Assembly: GCA_016188115.1 (NCBI GenBank)
Contig: JACPIK010000002.1
Coordinates: 1,331,771 to 1,395,770 of the forward strand
Direction of reading: 5' to 3'
DNA from: Candidatus Woesearchaeota archaeon
Lineage (GTDB): Archaea > Nanobdellota > Nanobdellia > Woesearchaeales > GW2011-AR9
DNA: 64,000 nucleotides
The translations under genes and the position numbers were made by a program. This document shows positions 18,153-26,921 of the stretch, in pieces. The notes under the pieces are model-generated. The model saw nothing but the letters and a program-made list of their open reading frames with translations. It did no database searches and had not been told where the DNA came from. The stretch's first letter is position 1; each line of letters begins with the position of its first letter.

Positions 18153-19034
18153 ATGCGTCGAAAACTCATCAAGCAAGGTGGTTCAGGTCTAACCCTCTAC
18201 ATCCCTAAAAAATGGCTTGATCAACATAGACTTAGGGCTGGCGATGAACTTGAGATTGAAGAGAAAGAAGGAAAATTGGTGTTAGCAACACAGCATCAAC
18301 AAAAAGAGCCCAGTCAAATAAATATCACTATTCCCTTGATTCGTGAAAGTGTTACTCGCACGTTGATTGTGAATGCGTATCGCGCAGGGTATGATAAATT
18401 GTTTGTAACATACGATGGTAAGCAGGAGGATCTGAATACGGTTGTGGAACAGCATTTAATAGGTTTTGAAGTCTTTAGGAAGAAGGAGAAACTGTATTCT
18501 ATCGAGAGTGTGGCCGAGCCAAACTATGATAATTTTGAAAACATCATTGAAAAGCAATTCTTTATGGTTCTCGAGATTTTACGCACACTGGAAACGGCAG
18601 ATTGCAGCGAATTGACACACAAAATCCAGAGGTATGATAATTTCTTAAAACGCTGTATCTCCAAAAACGTCGTCTCTGTAAAAGCCATGCCGTTTTTGTG
18701 GCAGTTTTTGAGTAATGTAGCCCACATTGCACGACAGGGTTATCATTTCAACAAACTGTTAAGAAATACGAAGAGAAAATTCACCCCAAAAGAAAAACAG
18801 TTCTTCCAAGAGATTATTGGCATGTTTGGAGTGCTCCAAAAGTCATATTTAGGTAAAAAAATTGAACCTCTTTTTGCTTTACATGAATTAGATAAAAAAA
18901 TTCTTCAAGAGAAGGGAATGAAGTTACTTCAATCAGAAAAACCAACACATATGCACTATCTCCTCACGATTGGTAGATTGATTTATCTTGCCAATACACC
19001 GCTTGAGGGATATCTTCAAGAGTTTGCTCATTAA
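18153..19034 (+). CDS. AbrB-domain, PhoU-like regulator
   Basis: Residues 1-45 form an AbrB/SpoVT-type swapped-hairpin DNA-binding domain (RRKLIKQGGSGLTLYIPKKW, then LRAGDELEIEEKEGKLVL). The rest is a helical region resembling archaeal PhoU-like proteins, with blocks such as FFMVLEILRTLETAD and LSNVAHIARQGYHFNKLL. Such fusions are annotated as phosphate-uptake regulators in archaea, but no pst genes are present here, so the signal is unknown. ATG 18153 (293 aa) is chosen because CTTATAAATGG lies about 27 bases upstream. The open frame continues 78 codons further without family resemblance. Confidence 0.82.
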   Translation: MRRKLIKQGGSGLTLYIPKKWLDQHRLRAGDELEIEEKEGKLVLATQHQQKEPSQINITIPLIRESVTRTLIVNAYRAGYDKLFVTYDGKQEDLNTVVEQHLIGFEVFRKKEKLYSIESVAEPNYDNFENIIEKQFFMVLEILRTLETADCSELTHKIQRYDNFLKRCISKNVVSVKAMPFLWQFLSNVAHIARQGYHFNKLLRNTKRKFTPKEKQFFQEIIGMFGVLQKSYLGKKIEPLFALHELDKKILQEKGMKLLQSEKPTHMHYLLTIGRLIYLANTPLEGYLQEFAH

Positions 19035-19036
19035 GA

Positions 19037-20422
19037 TTATTCCTTCATCTCTCCTGCATCCCAACGAACTGCTTGTTCCCAGACTCGATCTGGAATGGCA
19101 TTAAGAGCAGCCTCATATCTATCGAAAACAAGTTGGGCAACCGGAATAAACTTTCCTTGCGTCGATACCGTTGCTAAAACTTTCTGTGCCGTTGCTCTAT
19201 GATGTTCTTCTTCTTTGTATTTAATGAAAATATCTTGAAAGGTTGTTGCTTGCGCAAGCTCTCGAAGAGCATAATTAGCGCCACGAAGATTAACCGCAAA
19301 TCGCGCAAAAGGCAAATATCGTGCGAAATCTTCTCGATCAATTATTGTTCCGGTTTGATGTTCCCATTCACGAAGATAGAGTTCGACCATCTCTTGCTTT
19401 TTGTCTTCTTCATGAAGAGTTACCATCATCTGGTTATATCCTCCCAAACGAATTGGAAGGTATCCATCAATAACGCGAGCAATAGCTTCTTGCATACTTG
19501 AACGTTGGATGCCGTTAAAATCACTTACTTTAATTTTATACTGGGGGTTTCCGTTTTTGCCTTCATCTAACCCATACATATTTTTGGGAAATACATTACC
19601 AGTCCAGCAAGGAAATTTTTGTGTAGCTTCATCTAGATTTTGAGCGATTTCATCAAGAGCAGCCAAGTCCTGTTTTGTACCCCAAGGAATTGTTTGAGCA
19701 AGTCGTAACGCATGATAGTTAAATCTTGCCTGTAGTCGTGATACTCTGGTCCCTTTTACAACTCTGATAATGGCTTCATCAATTAGTTCCCTTTTGAGTT
19801 CGCTACCCAAGATTGCAGCAATAGCAGTATCAACTTGAGCAACTAAAGGTCCCGCTTGTTGTTGATAACTTGTGATGAGTGAGTTTCCTAGCCATCCTCG
19901 TGTTCGTTCAAATTCTCCCCCATAATATCCACTCCTTGCTAATGCGGTTTCGATATCTTCGCCAAGATGTTCAATATATAACTCTCTTCCCTGTTCCGGT
20001 TGCATAATATGTGGCACAGGCACTCTTCTTTGATACAATGCTTGATGGATGGTATATTCCCGATCATTAAGAGTAGCACCTTGATCTTTAATTACAACAC
20101 TCTGTCGGTTTAAAAGTAAGGTTAACCCTGCAGGACCGTTTACCTCGCAAAAAGGCGTATTTTCTTGCCTTACTGATGCGGTTGTTCTTCCACCAGTCAG
20201 ATCTCGTGTTTGTCGAGCAAAAATTTGCGCAAGGAATGATTCTGCATCAGCGTTTAAACCGACGCTTGCTCTTGCCTTACTCATAAGATACGCATTTTCA
20301 CGAAGATCACTATCTTGCCACATTTGAGAAACTGGGGGACCGGTCCACGTAATGGGGGGTGTTAACGTATCTGGAGAACCAAATAATCTAAACGTATAAT
20401 CTTGGTGTGGGTCTGCTCTCAT
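19037..20422 (-). CDS. hypothetical protein with weak kinase-like features, coupled to an RHH gene
   Basis: This 461-residue protein is not one I recognise with confidence. Some blocks recall aminoglycoside-phosphotransferase-type kinases: QSVVIKDQGATLND (strand with lysine), VPVPHIMQPEQGRELYIEHL (hinge), FPCWTGNVFPKNMYG (catalytic-loop-like WxGN) and YKIKVSDFNGIQ (DFN where kinases have DFG or DFE). The classical HxD aspartate is missing. Its ATG overlaps the stop of the upstream RHH gene as ATGA, so the two are translated together. The pairing resembles toxin-antitoxin or regulator-effector modules, but this is inference. Confidence 0.6.
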   Translation of the reverse strand: MRADPHQDYTFRLFGSPDTLTPPITWTGPPVSQMWQDSDLRENAYLMSKARASVGLNADAESFLAQIFARQTRDLTGGRTTASVRQENTPFCEVNGPAGLTLLLNRQSVVIKDQGATLNDREYTIHQALYQRRVPVPHIMQPEQGRELYIEHLGEDIETALARSGYYGGEFERTRGWLGNSLITSYQQQAGPLVAQVDTAIAAILGSELKRELIDEAIIRVVKGTRVSRLQARFNYHALRLAQTIPWGTKQDLAALDEIAQNLDEATQKFPCWTGNVFPKNMYGLDEGKNGNPQYKIKVSDFNGIQRSSMQEAIARVIDGYLPIRLGGYNQMMVTLHEEDKKQEMVELYLREWEHQTGTIIDREDFARYLPFARFAVNLRGANYALRELAQATTFQDIFIKYKEEEHHRATAQKVLATVSTQGKFIPVAQLVFDRYEAALNAIPDRVWEQAVRWDAGEMKE

Positions 20423-20556
20423 TTCCTTGCCTCCACTAGCTGCAAAATAGCTTCTTCTACTAAATGGGAACGATTTCGATACTTGCGTCTATCGGATGAG
20501 GCCAATAACTTTTGCATAGTCTCAGCTTCAAGTGATATACTCAAACGTATCTTCAT
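20419..20556 (-). CDS. small ribbon-helix-helix (CopG-like) protein, 45 aa
   Basis: The frame reads MKIRLSISLEAETMQKLLAS, then SDRRKYRNRSHLVEEAILQL and VEARK. The beta-strand with alternating residues (KIRLSISLE), followed by two helices with NRSHLVEEAI, is the hallmark of ribbon-helix-helix DNA-binding proteins, which act as dimers. At 45 residues it is a complete minimal RHH. It overlaps the 461-residue gene by four bases. The TATA-like TTTATAAA sits about 27 bases upstream between two direct repeats, so autoregulation is plausible. Confidence 0.78.
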   Translation of the reverse strand: MKIRLSISLEAETMQKLLASSDRRKYRNRSHLVEEAILQLVEARK

Positions 20557-20564
20557 ACGTACGA

Positions 20565-20607
20565 AAAAGTATTACTACTTTATAAAACTTCACAAAAGTT
20601 ATTACTA
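20565..20607 (-). promoter_or_regulatory. promoter of the RHH pair with flanking direct repeats
   Basis: Plus-strand copies AAAAGTATTACTA (20565-20577) and AAAAGTTATTACTA (20594-20607) are near-identical direct repeats. The TATA-like TTTATAAA lies between them at about 20580-20587. RHH proteins commonly bind tandem direct repeats over their own promoter. The assignment as operator is inference. Confidence 0.45.
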
Positions 20608-20617
20608 ATAAGTGGCA

Positions 20618-21826
20618 TCATTTCCTCAACGCATCCACGGGCTGCAGCTTCGCCGCCTGTCTAGCTGGCAATACTCCTGAACCAGCGCCAACGACAAATG
20701 CAAATACTAATGCACCAATCACCAACCAAATGGAAACATCTGCTCGTATCAAGAACGATTCAAACATTTGATAGCCAATATATTCAACACCTTTGCTAAT
20801 TCCTATACCTAACAATACTCCAATCGCACCACCAAACAAACCAAGCATTCCAGATTCAATAATAAATAATGTTTGAATTTGTTTTTGTGTCGCACCTACT
20901 GCTTTCATAATCCCTATTTCTCGTGTTCTCTCAACTACTGCAGTATACATCGTGTTCATAATTCCTAAACCACCAACCAACAGAGAAATCGCTGCAATTC
21001 CTACTAAAACACCTTGAATAATTACTAGAATAGTATTAAGAGTGGCCAATAATTGTTCCGGCGTCTCTACCACAAAATTTTCTTTTCCTTTTTCAACATC
21101 ACGAGTTTTTCGTAACTCTTTTTCCACTTGCTCTCGTACTGCGTTAATATCTTCACTCTGTCCTACTCTTGCTGCGACAATATCTACCTCTGTGTTAATA
21201 TCTAATAAATCTCGTAATGCCGCTTCTTCAATCACAACGGTAGTATCTTTCTGGGGATTTCCTGATTTCTTAAGAATTCCTGCAATTTGAAATGGTTTTC
21301 CTTGAACTAATAATCTGTCTCGCAGTAAAACTGGTTTCTCAAAATACGATTGTGAAACATCCGAACCAATAAGCGCTTCACTTGCATCGTTGGGAAATCG
21401 TCCTTCAGCAAGGATATAATTATTAGATTCAATAACTAAATCTTGTTCCTCTTTATCTTTCGGAAAAGACACTACATAACTATACTTAATTTCATCTTTA
21501 AACTCAAATTTGGCTGTGCGAATAAGTCTTGCTACTGCTAAATCAATTCCTGCAACTCTTTCGACAGTTTCTTTTTCTTTAATAGTAAGCGGCACACTAG
21601 TTCCTGTTCCGGGAGGACCAAACCCTCCTCCTGCTGCTTGTACTATGATCTTATCTGTGCCTAGAGAAATAAATTGTTCTTGGATAGCATTTTTAAGACC
21701 CTGACTCAACGAAAGAAGTGCTACTACTGCAGCAATACCAATAAAAATTCCCAGCATAGTTAACCAAGAACGCAAACGTCGTCTCTTCGTACTTTGATAT
21801 GCTAAGTTCACATACGCACTGATCAT
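20618..21826 (-). CDS. MacB/FtsX-type ABC transporter permease
   Basis: The 402-residue protein has the MacB/FtsX layout. A first membrane helix follows RRRLRSWLTMLGIFIGIAAV (about residues 20-42). A large extracellular MacB-like periplasmic domain of about 240 residues comes next. Three C-terminal helices include LLVGGLGIMNTMYTAVVERT followed by REIGIMKAVGAT, the classical permease coupling motif. ATG 21826 overlaps the stop of the exported COG1361-like gene as ATGA. Such permeases work with a LolD/MacB-type ATPase, but no ATPase gene is adjacent. Substrate is unknown. Confidence 0.9.
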   Translation of the reverse strand: MISAYVNLAYQSTKRRRLRSWLTMLGIFIGIAAVVALLSLSQGLKNAIQEQFISLGTDKIIVQAAGGGFGPPGTGTSVPLTIKEKETVERVAGIDLAVARLIRTAKFEFKDEIKYSYVVSFPKDKEEQDLVIESNNYILAEGRFPNDASEALIGSDVSQSYFEKPVLLRDRLLVQGKPFQIAGILKKSGNPQKDTTVVIEEAALRDLLDINTEVDIVAARVGQSEDINAVREQVEKELRKTRDVEKGKENFVVETPEQLLATLNTILVIIQGVLVGIAAISLLVGGLGIMNTMYTAVVERTREIGIMKAVGATQKQIQTLFIIESGMLGLFGGAIGVLLGIGISKGVEYIGYQMFESFLIRADVSIWLVIGALVFAFVVGAGSGVLPARQAAKLQPVDALRK

Positions 21827-23046
21827 TGTTTTGCTTTTTTCTTTTTGAAGCGTTTGTAGGCAAAATATCCACCAACACCAAGAATAATCAGAATTGCCCA
21901 TATCATTCCTGATCCAGATTCAACAAGACCAAATTTTTTGAGGTCTCTTGACGAATATAATGGTAATTCTAATGTGAACTCTTGTTGAAATGGTCGATTG
22001 TTTGCATCGTGATAACTTAACTTTATCGGAATGGAAACATTTTGCACATCTGTGGCATAAATGGACAATTCTTCAGTTTCCGTATCATCAGCATCAATAT
22101 CTCCTACATAAAAATAAGAGCTAGGGGTAAGTAAACGATAACTCTCACTAGGAAGTAAAGTAAATTCGACATATTTTACATCTGTTGCTCCTGCATTAGC
22201 AATCTCAAAAGTCACTTTGCCCTGACTTTGCGCTTGGAGCAGTGTTGTTTTCTTAATGTATGGGCGAACTTTAGGTACATCTCCTACGCTTACTGCAACG
22301 AGATCTTTTACTACGGTTGTATTGGCTCGTTCATCATTATATGAAATAATCACGGGAATTTTATACAGACCGGGTATAGCATCAGGCGTTGCAATTAATG
22401 AAAAAGTCAATGCTTTTTGAAAAGTAGGGTCTAATTGTTTGAGGATCTGTAATGATGATCCTTGATACGGGGCAAAGGGAATACTTCCATTTTCTAATTG
22501 CATCTGCATTCGAATATCCTGCAATCTGGAAGGTCCTACATTTTGCACTACAATTGATACTGTTGCTGTTTCACCAGGAGGCACTTGCTTTGGTTCTACA
22601 ATAATCTCTTTAAGATACAAAAGGGGATCTTGGGTTCGAATATCAACTAAAAATTCATCATCTTCAAATACTTTAGTCACTCCATCATATCGTGCTTCAA
22701 GTTCAATCTCTGTTCGCTTACCAACTGCTTTCTCATCAACTTTAATGTCATATTCTACAATTACTGTATCTGAACCAGCCCGCAGAATACCAATATTCTT
22801 ATCAATCTGATTTCCATATACTCTAAACGGATACTGTTCCCGTAGATGAATCACGACATCACTTCCGGTCTGTCCCCCATTATTCTGGACTTGAAATCTA
22901 AGATGTACTACTTGACCAGGTTCAACCGGATCAGGTGTTTGAGAAAGAAGGGTGATGGAAATAGCTGGGCCCTCAGCACGACTTTGGGCATACACTGCAG
23001 TTACAACTAAGAGCAAACTAAGAGTAAAAATAATTAATTTATTCAT
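21823..23046 (-). CDS. exported, membrane-anchored COG1361-like protein
   Basis: A signal peptide (LIIFTLSLLLVVTAVYA) precedes several Ig-like beta-sandwich repeats with CARDB/NEW3-type phrases such as PGQVVHLRFQVQNNGGQTGS and PGETATVSIVVQNVGPS. A single C-terminal helix (MIWAILIILGVGGYFAYKRF) and a lysine-rich tail anchor it, giving a type I topology with the bulk outside the cell. Proteins of this kind are often encoded with MacB-type permeases in archaea and may serve as the extracellular partner. An AGGTGG Shine-Dalgarno precedes the ATG and TTTATAAAAT lies about 45-50 bases upstream. Confidence 0.82.
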   Translation of the reverse strand: MNKLIIFTLSLLLVVTAVYAQSRAEGPAISITLLSQTPDPVEPGQVVHLRFQVQNNGGQTGSDVVIHLREQYPFRVYGNQIDKNIGILRAGSDTVIVEYDIKVDEKAVGKRTEIELEARYDGVTKVFEDDEFLVDIRTQDPLLYLKEIIVEPKQVPPGETATVSIVVQNVGPSRLQDIRMQMQLENGSIPFAPYQGSSLQILKQLDPTFQKALTFSLIATPDAIPGLYKIPVIISYNDERANTTVVKDLVAVSVGDVPKVRPYIKKTTLLQAQSQGKVTFEIANAGATDVKYVEFTLLPSESYRLLTPSSYFYVGDIDADDTETEELSIYATDVQNVSIPIKLSYHDANNRPFQQEFTLELPLYSSRDLKKFGLVESGSGMIWAILIILGVGGYFAYKRFKKKKAKQ

Positions 23047-23112
23047 CTCGCCACCTTTTTTTTGTAAGAATAGAAAGCAGACTCTAGATTTTATAAATGT
23101 GTGGGTCTTGGA

Positions 23113-24273
23113 TTAACCTAAATGCCCTACATATCGTGAAAACTCTTCTTCAGCAATTTGTCGAAATGTCTTATCTGTTATTAATGCGTTTGGATCTCCA
23201 TCGGGAAAATGAACAAAAACGGGTCTTTCTGCCAGATTACGTCGCACTACTTGATGAAATGTTGGCAATAATTTTGTTCTGGGAGCAGTTTCCGCAACTC
23301 CCATTTTAGCTTTTGCAAGCGCATCAACATAATTAACTAACAACCAGCCAATATTAAATGAGTAGTTTCCTTCACCAACACGCACCGGTATACATTTTCC
23401 TTCACCAATTTCCACTTCTAAACTAGGTATGGGGTTTGTATCTTTGCGCGGATCAATAATCGCACTCAAACTCGAATCTTGGTGTCGCCCAGCAATAATA
23501 TCACCAATTTTTCCTTGAGGTCCAGTGTAATACAACAAAAGCCGTGTTGTTCCATATCCTTCTCTATTCTCATCTACAAATGCACCTGTAAAAAAATGAT
23601 CGGCCTCTAAACCATAGACTCCATGAACCAGTCCGCTTAAAGCGAGTCGACCAATTACATCAAAGCCACGATGAACTTTTGGAAAAACATTTGTGAATGC
23701 ATGTTGTAGAAATTGTTTTTCTGGTACCGTTAACCCTCTTAGTGGTCCACCTTCCAATTGCGCAACTCCTTCTTTTACTTGCAATGTCCGCTGTTCGCTA
23801 AAACGAGAGGTCGTTTCAACATTTGGCCATCCTAAATGATATTTTCTATTTCCTGGATTGCCAGTGATCGAATGATACCAAGAGGATTTCCACAATTCTG
23901 GTCCAGAATCATATCTTTCTTCACCTGGGGCGATGTATCCTGTTTTACGGCGATCCCCCGGAAATTGCTTAAGAATAGTTGGATCAAGAGAGAAAAGCAA
24001 ATCCATGCCCTCATACGCATCATGCATCAGTTCTGGTGGAAGAAAACGTCCTTCATCACGTAATGCTCCAAAGCCTATCGCCAGATTTGCATCTCCCATG
24101 GGTTTGGCAAGTCGTGTAATTTCTGTTCTTGCATCGCGTTTTATGGCATCTTCATATGCTGCAACATTAAATGGGGTTAACTCTAGAACTGGTCGTTGTT
24201 CATTTCCTACGTATTGGATGTTCCCTACTTGCTCAAAACGTGCTTGTAAGTCGGCATCTAAAAATTGGTGCAT
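23113..24273 (-). CDS. isopenicillin-N-synthase-like 2-oxoglutarate/Fe(II) oxygenase
   Basis: The 386-residue protein matches the layout of the IPNS/2OG-Fe(II) oxygenase family. A DIOX_N-like region is followed by TGYIAPGEERYD (residues 111-122). Later come RLLLYYTGP, the iron ligands H264 and D266 in GRHQDSSLSAI, FNIGWLLVNYV, the distal ligand H340 in FHQVVRRN, and R350 in ERPVFVHFPD, where the co-substrate arginine is expected. The iron-binding triad is therefore intact. Such enzymes hydroxylate, desaturate or cyclise small molecules using O2, which suggests at least microaerobic exposure. Substrate is unknown. A GATATAAACC element lies about 27 bases upstream. Confidence 0.75.
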   Translation of the reverse strand: MHQFLDADLQARFEQVGNIQYVGNEQRPVLELTPFNVAAYEDAIKRDARTEITRLAKPMGDANLAIGFGALRDEGRFLPPELMHDAYEGMDLLFSLDPTILKQFPGDRRKTGYIAPGEERYDSGPELWKSSWYHSITGNPGNRKYHLGWPNVETTSRFSEQRTLQVKEGVAQLEGGPLRGLTVPEKQFLQHAFTNVFPKVHRGFDVIGRLALSGLVHGVYGLEADHFFTGAFVDENREGYGTTRLLLYYTGPQGKIGDIIAGRHQDSSLSAIIDPRKDTNPIPSLEVEIGEGKCIPVRVGEGNYSFNIGWLLVNYVDALAKAKMGVAETAPRTKLLPTFHQVVRRNLAERPVFVHFPDGDPNALITDKTFRQIAEEEFSRYVGHLG

Positions 24274-24426
24274 AAGTACTTCCGAAGTTTTTATGGTTTA
24301 TATCTTTTATTATCCAAAATGATCTATCACTGTTCTTATAACTCCTCTACAACCCATTTTAATCAATTTATAACTCCTCTCCAATAGTTAAAAGACTTAA
24401 TAAGCTGCTTTTGCTTCAAACCATCC

Positions 24427-25236
24427 ATGGAGTTCAAAATCGAACGTCGTGTACCACGAAATACACAAAAATACCCCACTGATGATTTACAACTTTCTCG
24501 TAAATTTGCTCAAGAATTAAGTAAAGAATTAGGAGATTTTCTCATGGGGGTCGTTGTTTTTGGCAGTGTTGCACGAAAACAATCTACTGAGCAAAGCGAT
24601 ATTGATATCCTTATAATCACTGATGATACTAATTATATCATTACTGAACCTCTCATCGAAGGTTATCGCCTCATTGTTGAACGAGTTATGGAAAAAATTT
24701 CAAGTCGTTTTCACATAACCTCCATGACCTTCACCACATTCTGGGAACAGTCTCGTGCCGGTGATCCTATTGTTGTGAATATTTTGCGTGATGGAGTAGG
24801 TCTCTATGATACTGGTTTTTTCTCACCTCTTCAAGGTCTTTTACAAAGCGGCAAAGTACGTCCATCAGAAGAAAGCATATGGCACTATTTTGGACGTTCT
24901 CCTCGCACTTTACTCAACTCCCGTTGGCACGTTCTCCAAGCAACATTAGATCTTTATTGGGGTGTCATTGACGCTGCCCACGCTGCACTTATGCGAGCAA
25001 ACCAAGTGCCCCCTACCCCTGAACATGTTGCTGATTTGCTTGAAACAGTATACGTTAAAAAAGGACTCCTTCCTAAAAAATATGTTGAAGTTATGCGTAT
25101 GTTTTATCGATTAAGTAAAGACATCACCCATCGTGAAATCAAAGACGTCAATGGCAAAGAATATGATCAATTGTATTCCCAAGCTGACGATTTTGTTAAA
25201 GTCATGAGAAAACTGGTAGAAAGAGGGAAGTATTAA
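24427..25236 (+). CDS. MNT-type nucleotidyltransferase domain protein
   Basis: Residues about 35-65 contain the pol-beta-type motif [20 protein letters not shown], with the GS and both metal-binding aspartates of GSx10DxD. The remaining 180 residues are mostly helical and could be a HEPN-like or substrate-binding domain ([20 protein letters not shown]). Minimal nucleotidyltransferases of this type are widespread in archaea and can act with HEPN proteins as toxin-antitoxin pairs, but here the helical part is in the same chain. The start at ATG 24427 ([12 protein letters not shown]) is the only good one. Confidence 0.82.
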   Translation: MEFKIERRVPRNTQKYPTDDLQLSRKFAQELSKELGDFLMGVVVFGSVARKQSTEQSDIDILIITDDTNYIITEPLIEGYRLIVERVMEKISSRFHITSMTFTTFWEQSRAGDPIVVNILRDGVGLYDTGFFSPLQGLLQSGKVRPSEESIWHYFGRSPRTLLNSRWHVLQATLDLYWGVIDAAHAALMRANQVPPTPEHVADLLETVYVKKGLLPKKYVEVMRMFYRLSKDITHREIKDVNGKEYDQLYSQADDFVKVMRKLVERGKY

Positions 25237-25574
25237 TACAACCTTTTCCCATTCTCAACTTTTCTCTCAACTGTTGCGAGAATCACGCCTTTCTCACCAT
25301 CAAATCCCATCGTCAATACTTCAGAAATAAACGGACCGATCTGTTTGGGTGCAAAATTAACAACGCACAAAACTTGTTTGCCTACTAATTCTTCTTTAGA
25401 GTAATACGCAGTAATTTGAGCACTCGAATTTTTGATTCCTATCTCGCCAAGATCGATCTTCAGCTTATACGCAGGTTTGCGTGCTTGGGGAAAATCCTCA
25501 GCAGTAATGATTGTGCCAACGCGGATGTCCACGTTGTGAAAATCCTCATAGGTAATTGTCGGTTGCATTTTCAT
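25233..25574 (-). CDS. csaA: CsaA-like tRNA-binding domain protein
   Basis: The 113-residue protein is a stand-alone tRNA-binding OB-fold domain of the CsaA/MetRS-beta/Arc1p type. It shows the hallmark [20 protein letters not shown], then [20 protein letters not shown] and [18 protein letters not shown]. Bacterial CsaA is proposed to be a chaperone and export factor; the archaeal role is unclear and tRNA binding is the safer statement. It converges with the nucleotidyltransferase gene, overlapping by four bases. ATG 25574 and 25568 are both possible. Confidence 0.88.
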   Translation of the reverse strand: MKMQPTITYEDFHNVDIRVGTIITAEDFPQARKPAYKLKIDLGEIGIKNSSAQITAYYSKEELVGKQVLCVVNFAPKQIGPFISEVLTMGFDGEKGVILATVERKVENGKRLY

Positions 25575-25621
25575 CTTAAGTTCAGTTCTGGTATTTCTAC
25601 TTTTACCCGAACATATTCGGG

Positions 25622-26293
25622 CTATTTACCCAATACTCTTCCAATTAAAATGGGTAATAATTTCATCTCTGCTTTTCGTAAATGTTCTTGAAATGTTGAT
25701 ATACTTACTTTTGCAATTCGCGCTAATTGTGCCAAGTTTACCTTATGTGGGTAGGCGTAGTACCCATGCATATACGCTAATTCCAATGCTTTCTTTTGAT
25801 TCTTTGTAAGCGAAGGCATTATGTTTGGAAAATATACATCATTCAGAGTTGATTTCTCCATTTTAAGAATAATACATATTTGCATATGCTCTCGTAACTG
25901 AGCAATAAATTTCTCCAGTTCTTTTTTCTCCCATGATGCCACCTCCCAATATTCGTGACCATCTGAAGAATTGATCACAGGTTTTACAAAAAAGGTTTGA
26001 GGAGTATGATACAGCATTACGTGTTCTCCTTTTGTCCCCAAATTAATCTCGTAGGTAAAGATGTCACCGGCAATTTCTAAGTTTGTCAGTCTCTTATCTT
26101 TTTTCAAATCTCCTAAGAATTGTTTCTTTTTCTTTTCATCATGGTCTTGAAAATAACACGTAGTTGTGGCATATTTCTTCCCTGCTTTGACGTAGTGGGT
26201 AGTAGGATATGAAAGAACCGTAAGATCAAATTTCTCACAACGTCGTACGATGGGGCAATCAGCATGGCGTAGTTTGAGTTTGGTAATCCACAT
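25622..26293 (-). CDS. HTH_10 (bacterio-opsin activator-type) transcriptional regulator
   Basis: The C-terminal 60 residues hold an archaeal HTH_10 domain ([20 protein letters not shown], then [20 protein letters not shown] and [10 protein letters not shown]). The 160-residue N-terminal part starts [20 protein letters not shown], a typical opening in archaeal HTH_10 regulators, with Cys residues that may bind metal or a ligand. It shares one 51-base intergenic region with the divergent dcd-like gene, which is its most likely regulatory neighbour. No ligand can be named. Confidence 0.85.
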   Translation of the reverse strand: MWITKLKLRHADCPIVRRCEKFDLTVLSYPTTHYVKAGKKYATTTCYFQDHDEKKKKQFLGDLKKDKRLTNLEIAGDIFTYEINLGTKGEHVMLYHTPQTFFVKPVINSSDGHEYWEVASWEKKELEKFIAQLREHMQICIILKMEKSTLNDVYFPNIMPSLTKNQKKALELAYMHGYYAYPHKVNLAQLARIAKVSISTFQEHLRKAEMKLLPILIGRVLGK

Positions 26294-26316
26294 ATATTCT
26301 AGATAGGCATAAGATC

Positions 26317-26326
26317 TTTAAAAAAT
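26317..26326. promoter_or_regulatory. single TATA-like element serving two divergent leaderless genes
   Basis: TTTAAAAAAT at 26317-26326 lies 24-28 bases from both the minus-strand ATG at 26293 and the plus-strand ATG at 26345. The intergenic region is only 51 bases and has no second AT-rich box at the correct spacing. Both genes would start transcription at or near their start codons. Confidence 0.5.
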
Positions 26327-26344
26327 AAGGGTTTTTCTAAGCTT

Positions 26345-26884
26345 ATGATTCTCTCCACCAAAAAACTTCTCCTTCTCATCCACGAGCAAAAGCTCATCGA
26401 GCATCTCTGCGAACGTGAACTCAATAATCCCGAAGGAACTGGATTTGATCTACGTGTAGCAAAACTATTTCAAATTACGTCTCCAACATTCTTAGGAGTA
26501 ACACAACGTGAAAGTTCATCAACAACACTTCTCGCAGAGATTGGCAAGCAACAATCATACACACTTCAATCAGGCGAGTATGTTTTAGCGCAAACTATTG
26601 AAACTCTCAACATGCCTTCTGATCTCGTTGCATTTTTATCTATGCGCAGCATTCTTTTTCGTGGGGGAGTAATGATGCTCATGTCTGCAAAAGTTGATCC
26701 TGGATATCAAGGCCCATTAGTTGTCGGTCTAAAAAATGTTGGTCCACATCCATTTACCGTTGAATTGGGGGCACGTTTCATGCATATCCAATTTGCTAAA
26801 ATCGATGGAGATAACATTAGGTCATATGAAGGTCAATGGCAAGGTGGTCGATTAAGTACCAACGGACGTGAAACACAAAATTAG
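26345..26884 (+). CDS. dCTP deaminase/dUTPase-family protein, probably dUTPase-like
   Basis: The 179-residue protein has the trimeric dUTPase/Dcd fold motifs: GTGFDLRVAK near residue 32, LSMRSILFRGGV (residues 99-109), VDPGYQGPLVVGLKNVG (117-133) and the C-terminal YEGQWQGGRLST. Known dCTP deaminases carry a catalytic Glu in the LEF or LEI position after DPG. Here that position is G128 (LVVGL), so the deamination step is probably lost and dUTP hydrolysis is more likely. It is leaderless by the TATA-like element at 26317 and sits 37 bases before gltX. Confidence 0.85.
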   Translation: MILSTKKLLLLIHEQKLIEHLCERELNNPEGTGFDLRVAKLFQITSPTFLGVTQRESSSTTLLAEIGKQQSYTLQSGEYVLAQTIETLNMPSDLVAFLSMRSILFRGGVMMLMSAKVDPGYQGPLVVGLKNVGPHPFTVELGARFMHIQFAKIDGDNIRSYEGQWQGGRLSTNGRETQN

Positions 26885-26921
26885 GCAAACCTTTTAATAA
26901 GGGAAAACGCCCCAGCTCTCC

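Noticed and set aside
24337-24405. Repeated TTATAACTCCTCT before the nucleotidyltransferase gene
   Set aside because: Only two copies of a 13-base AT-rich string. This is not enough to claim an operator or repeat element.
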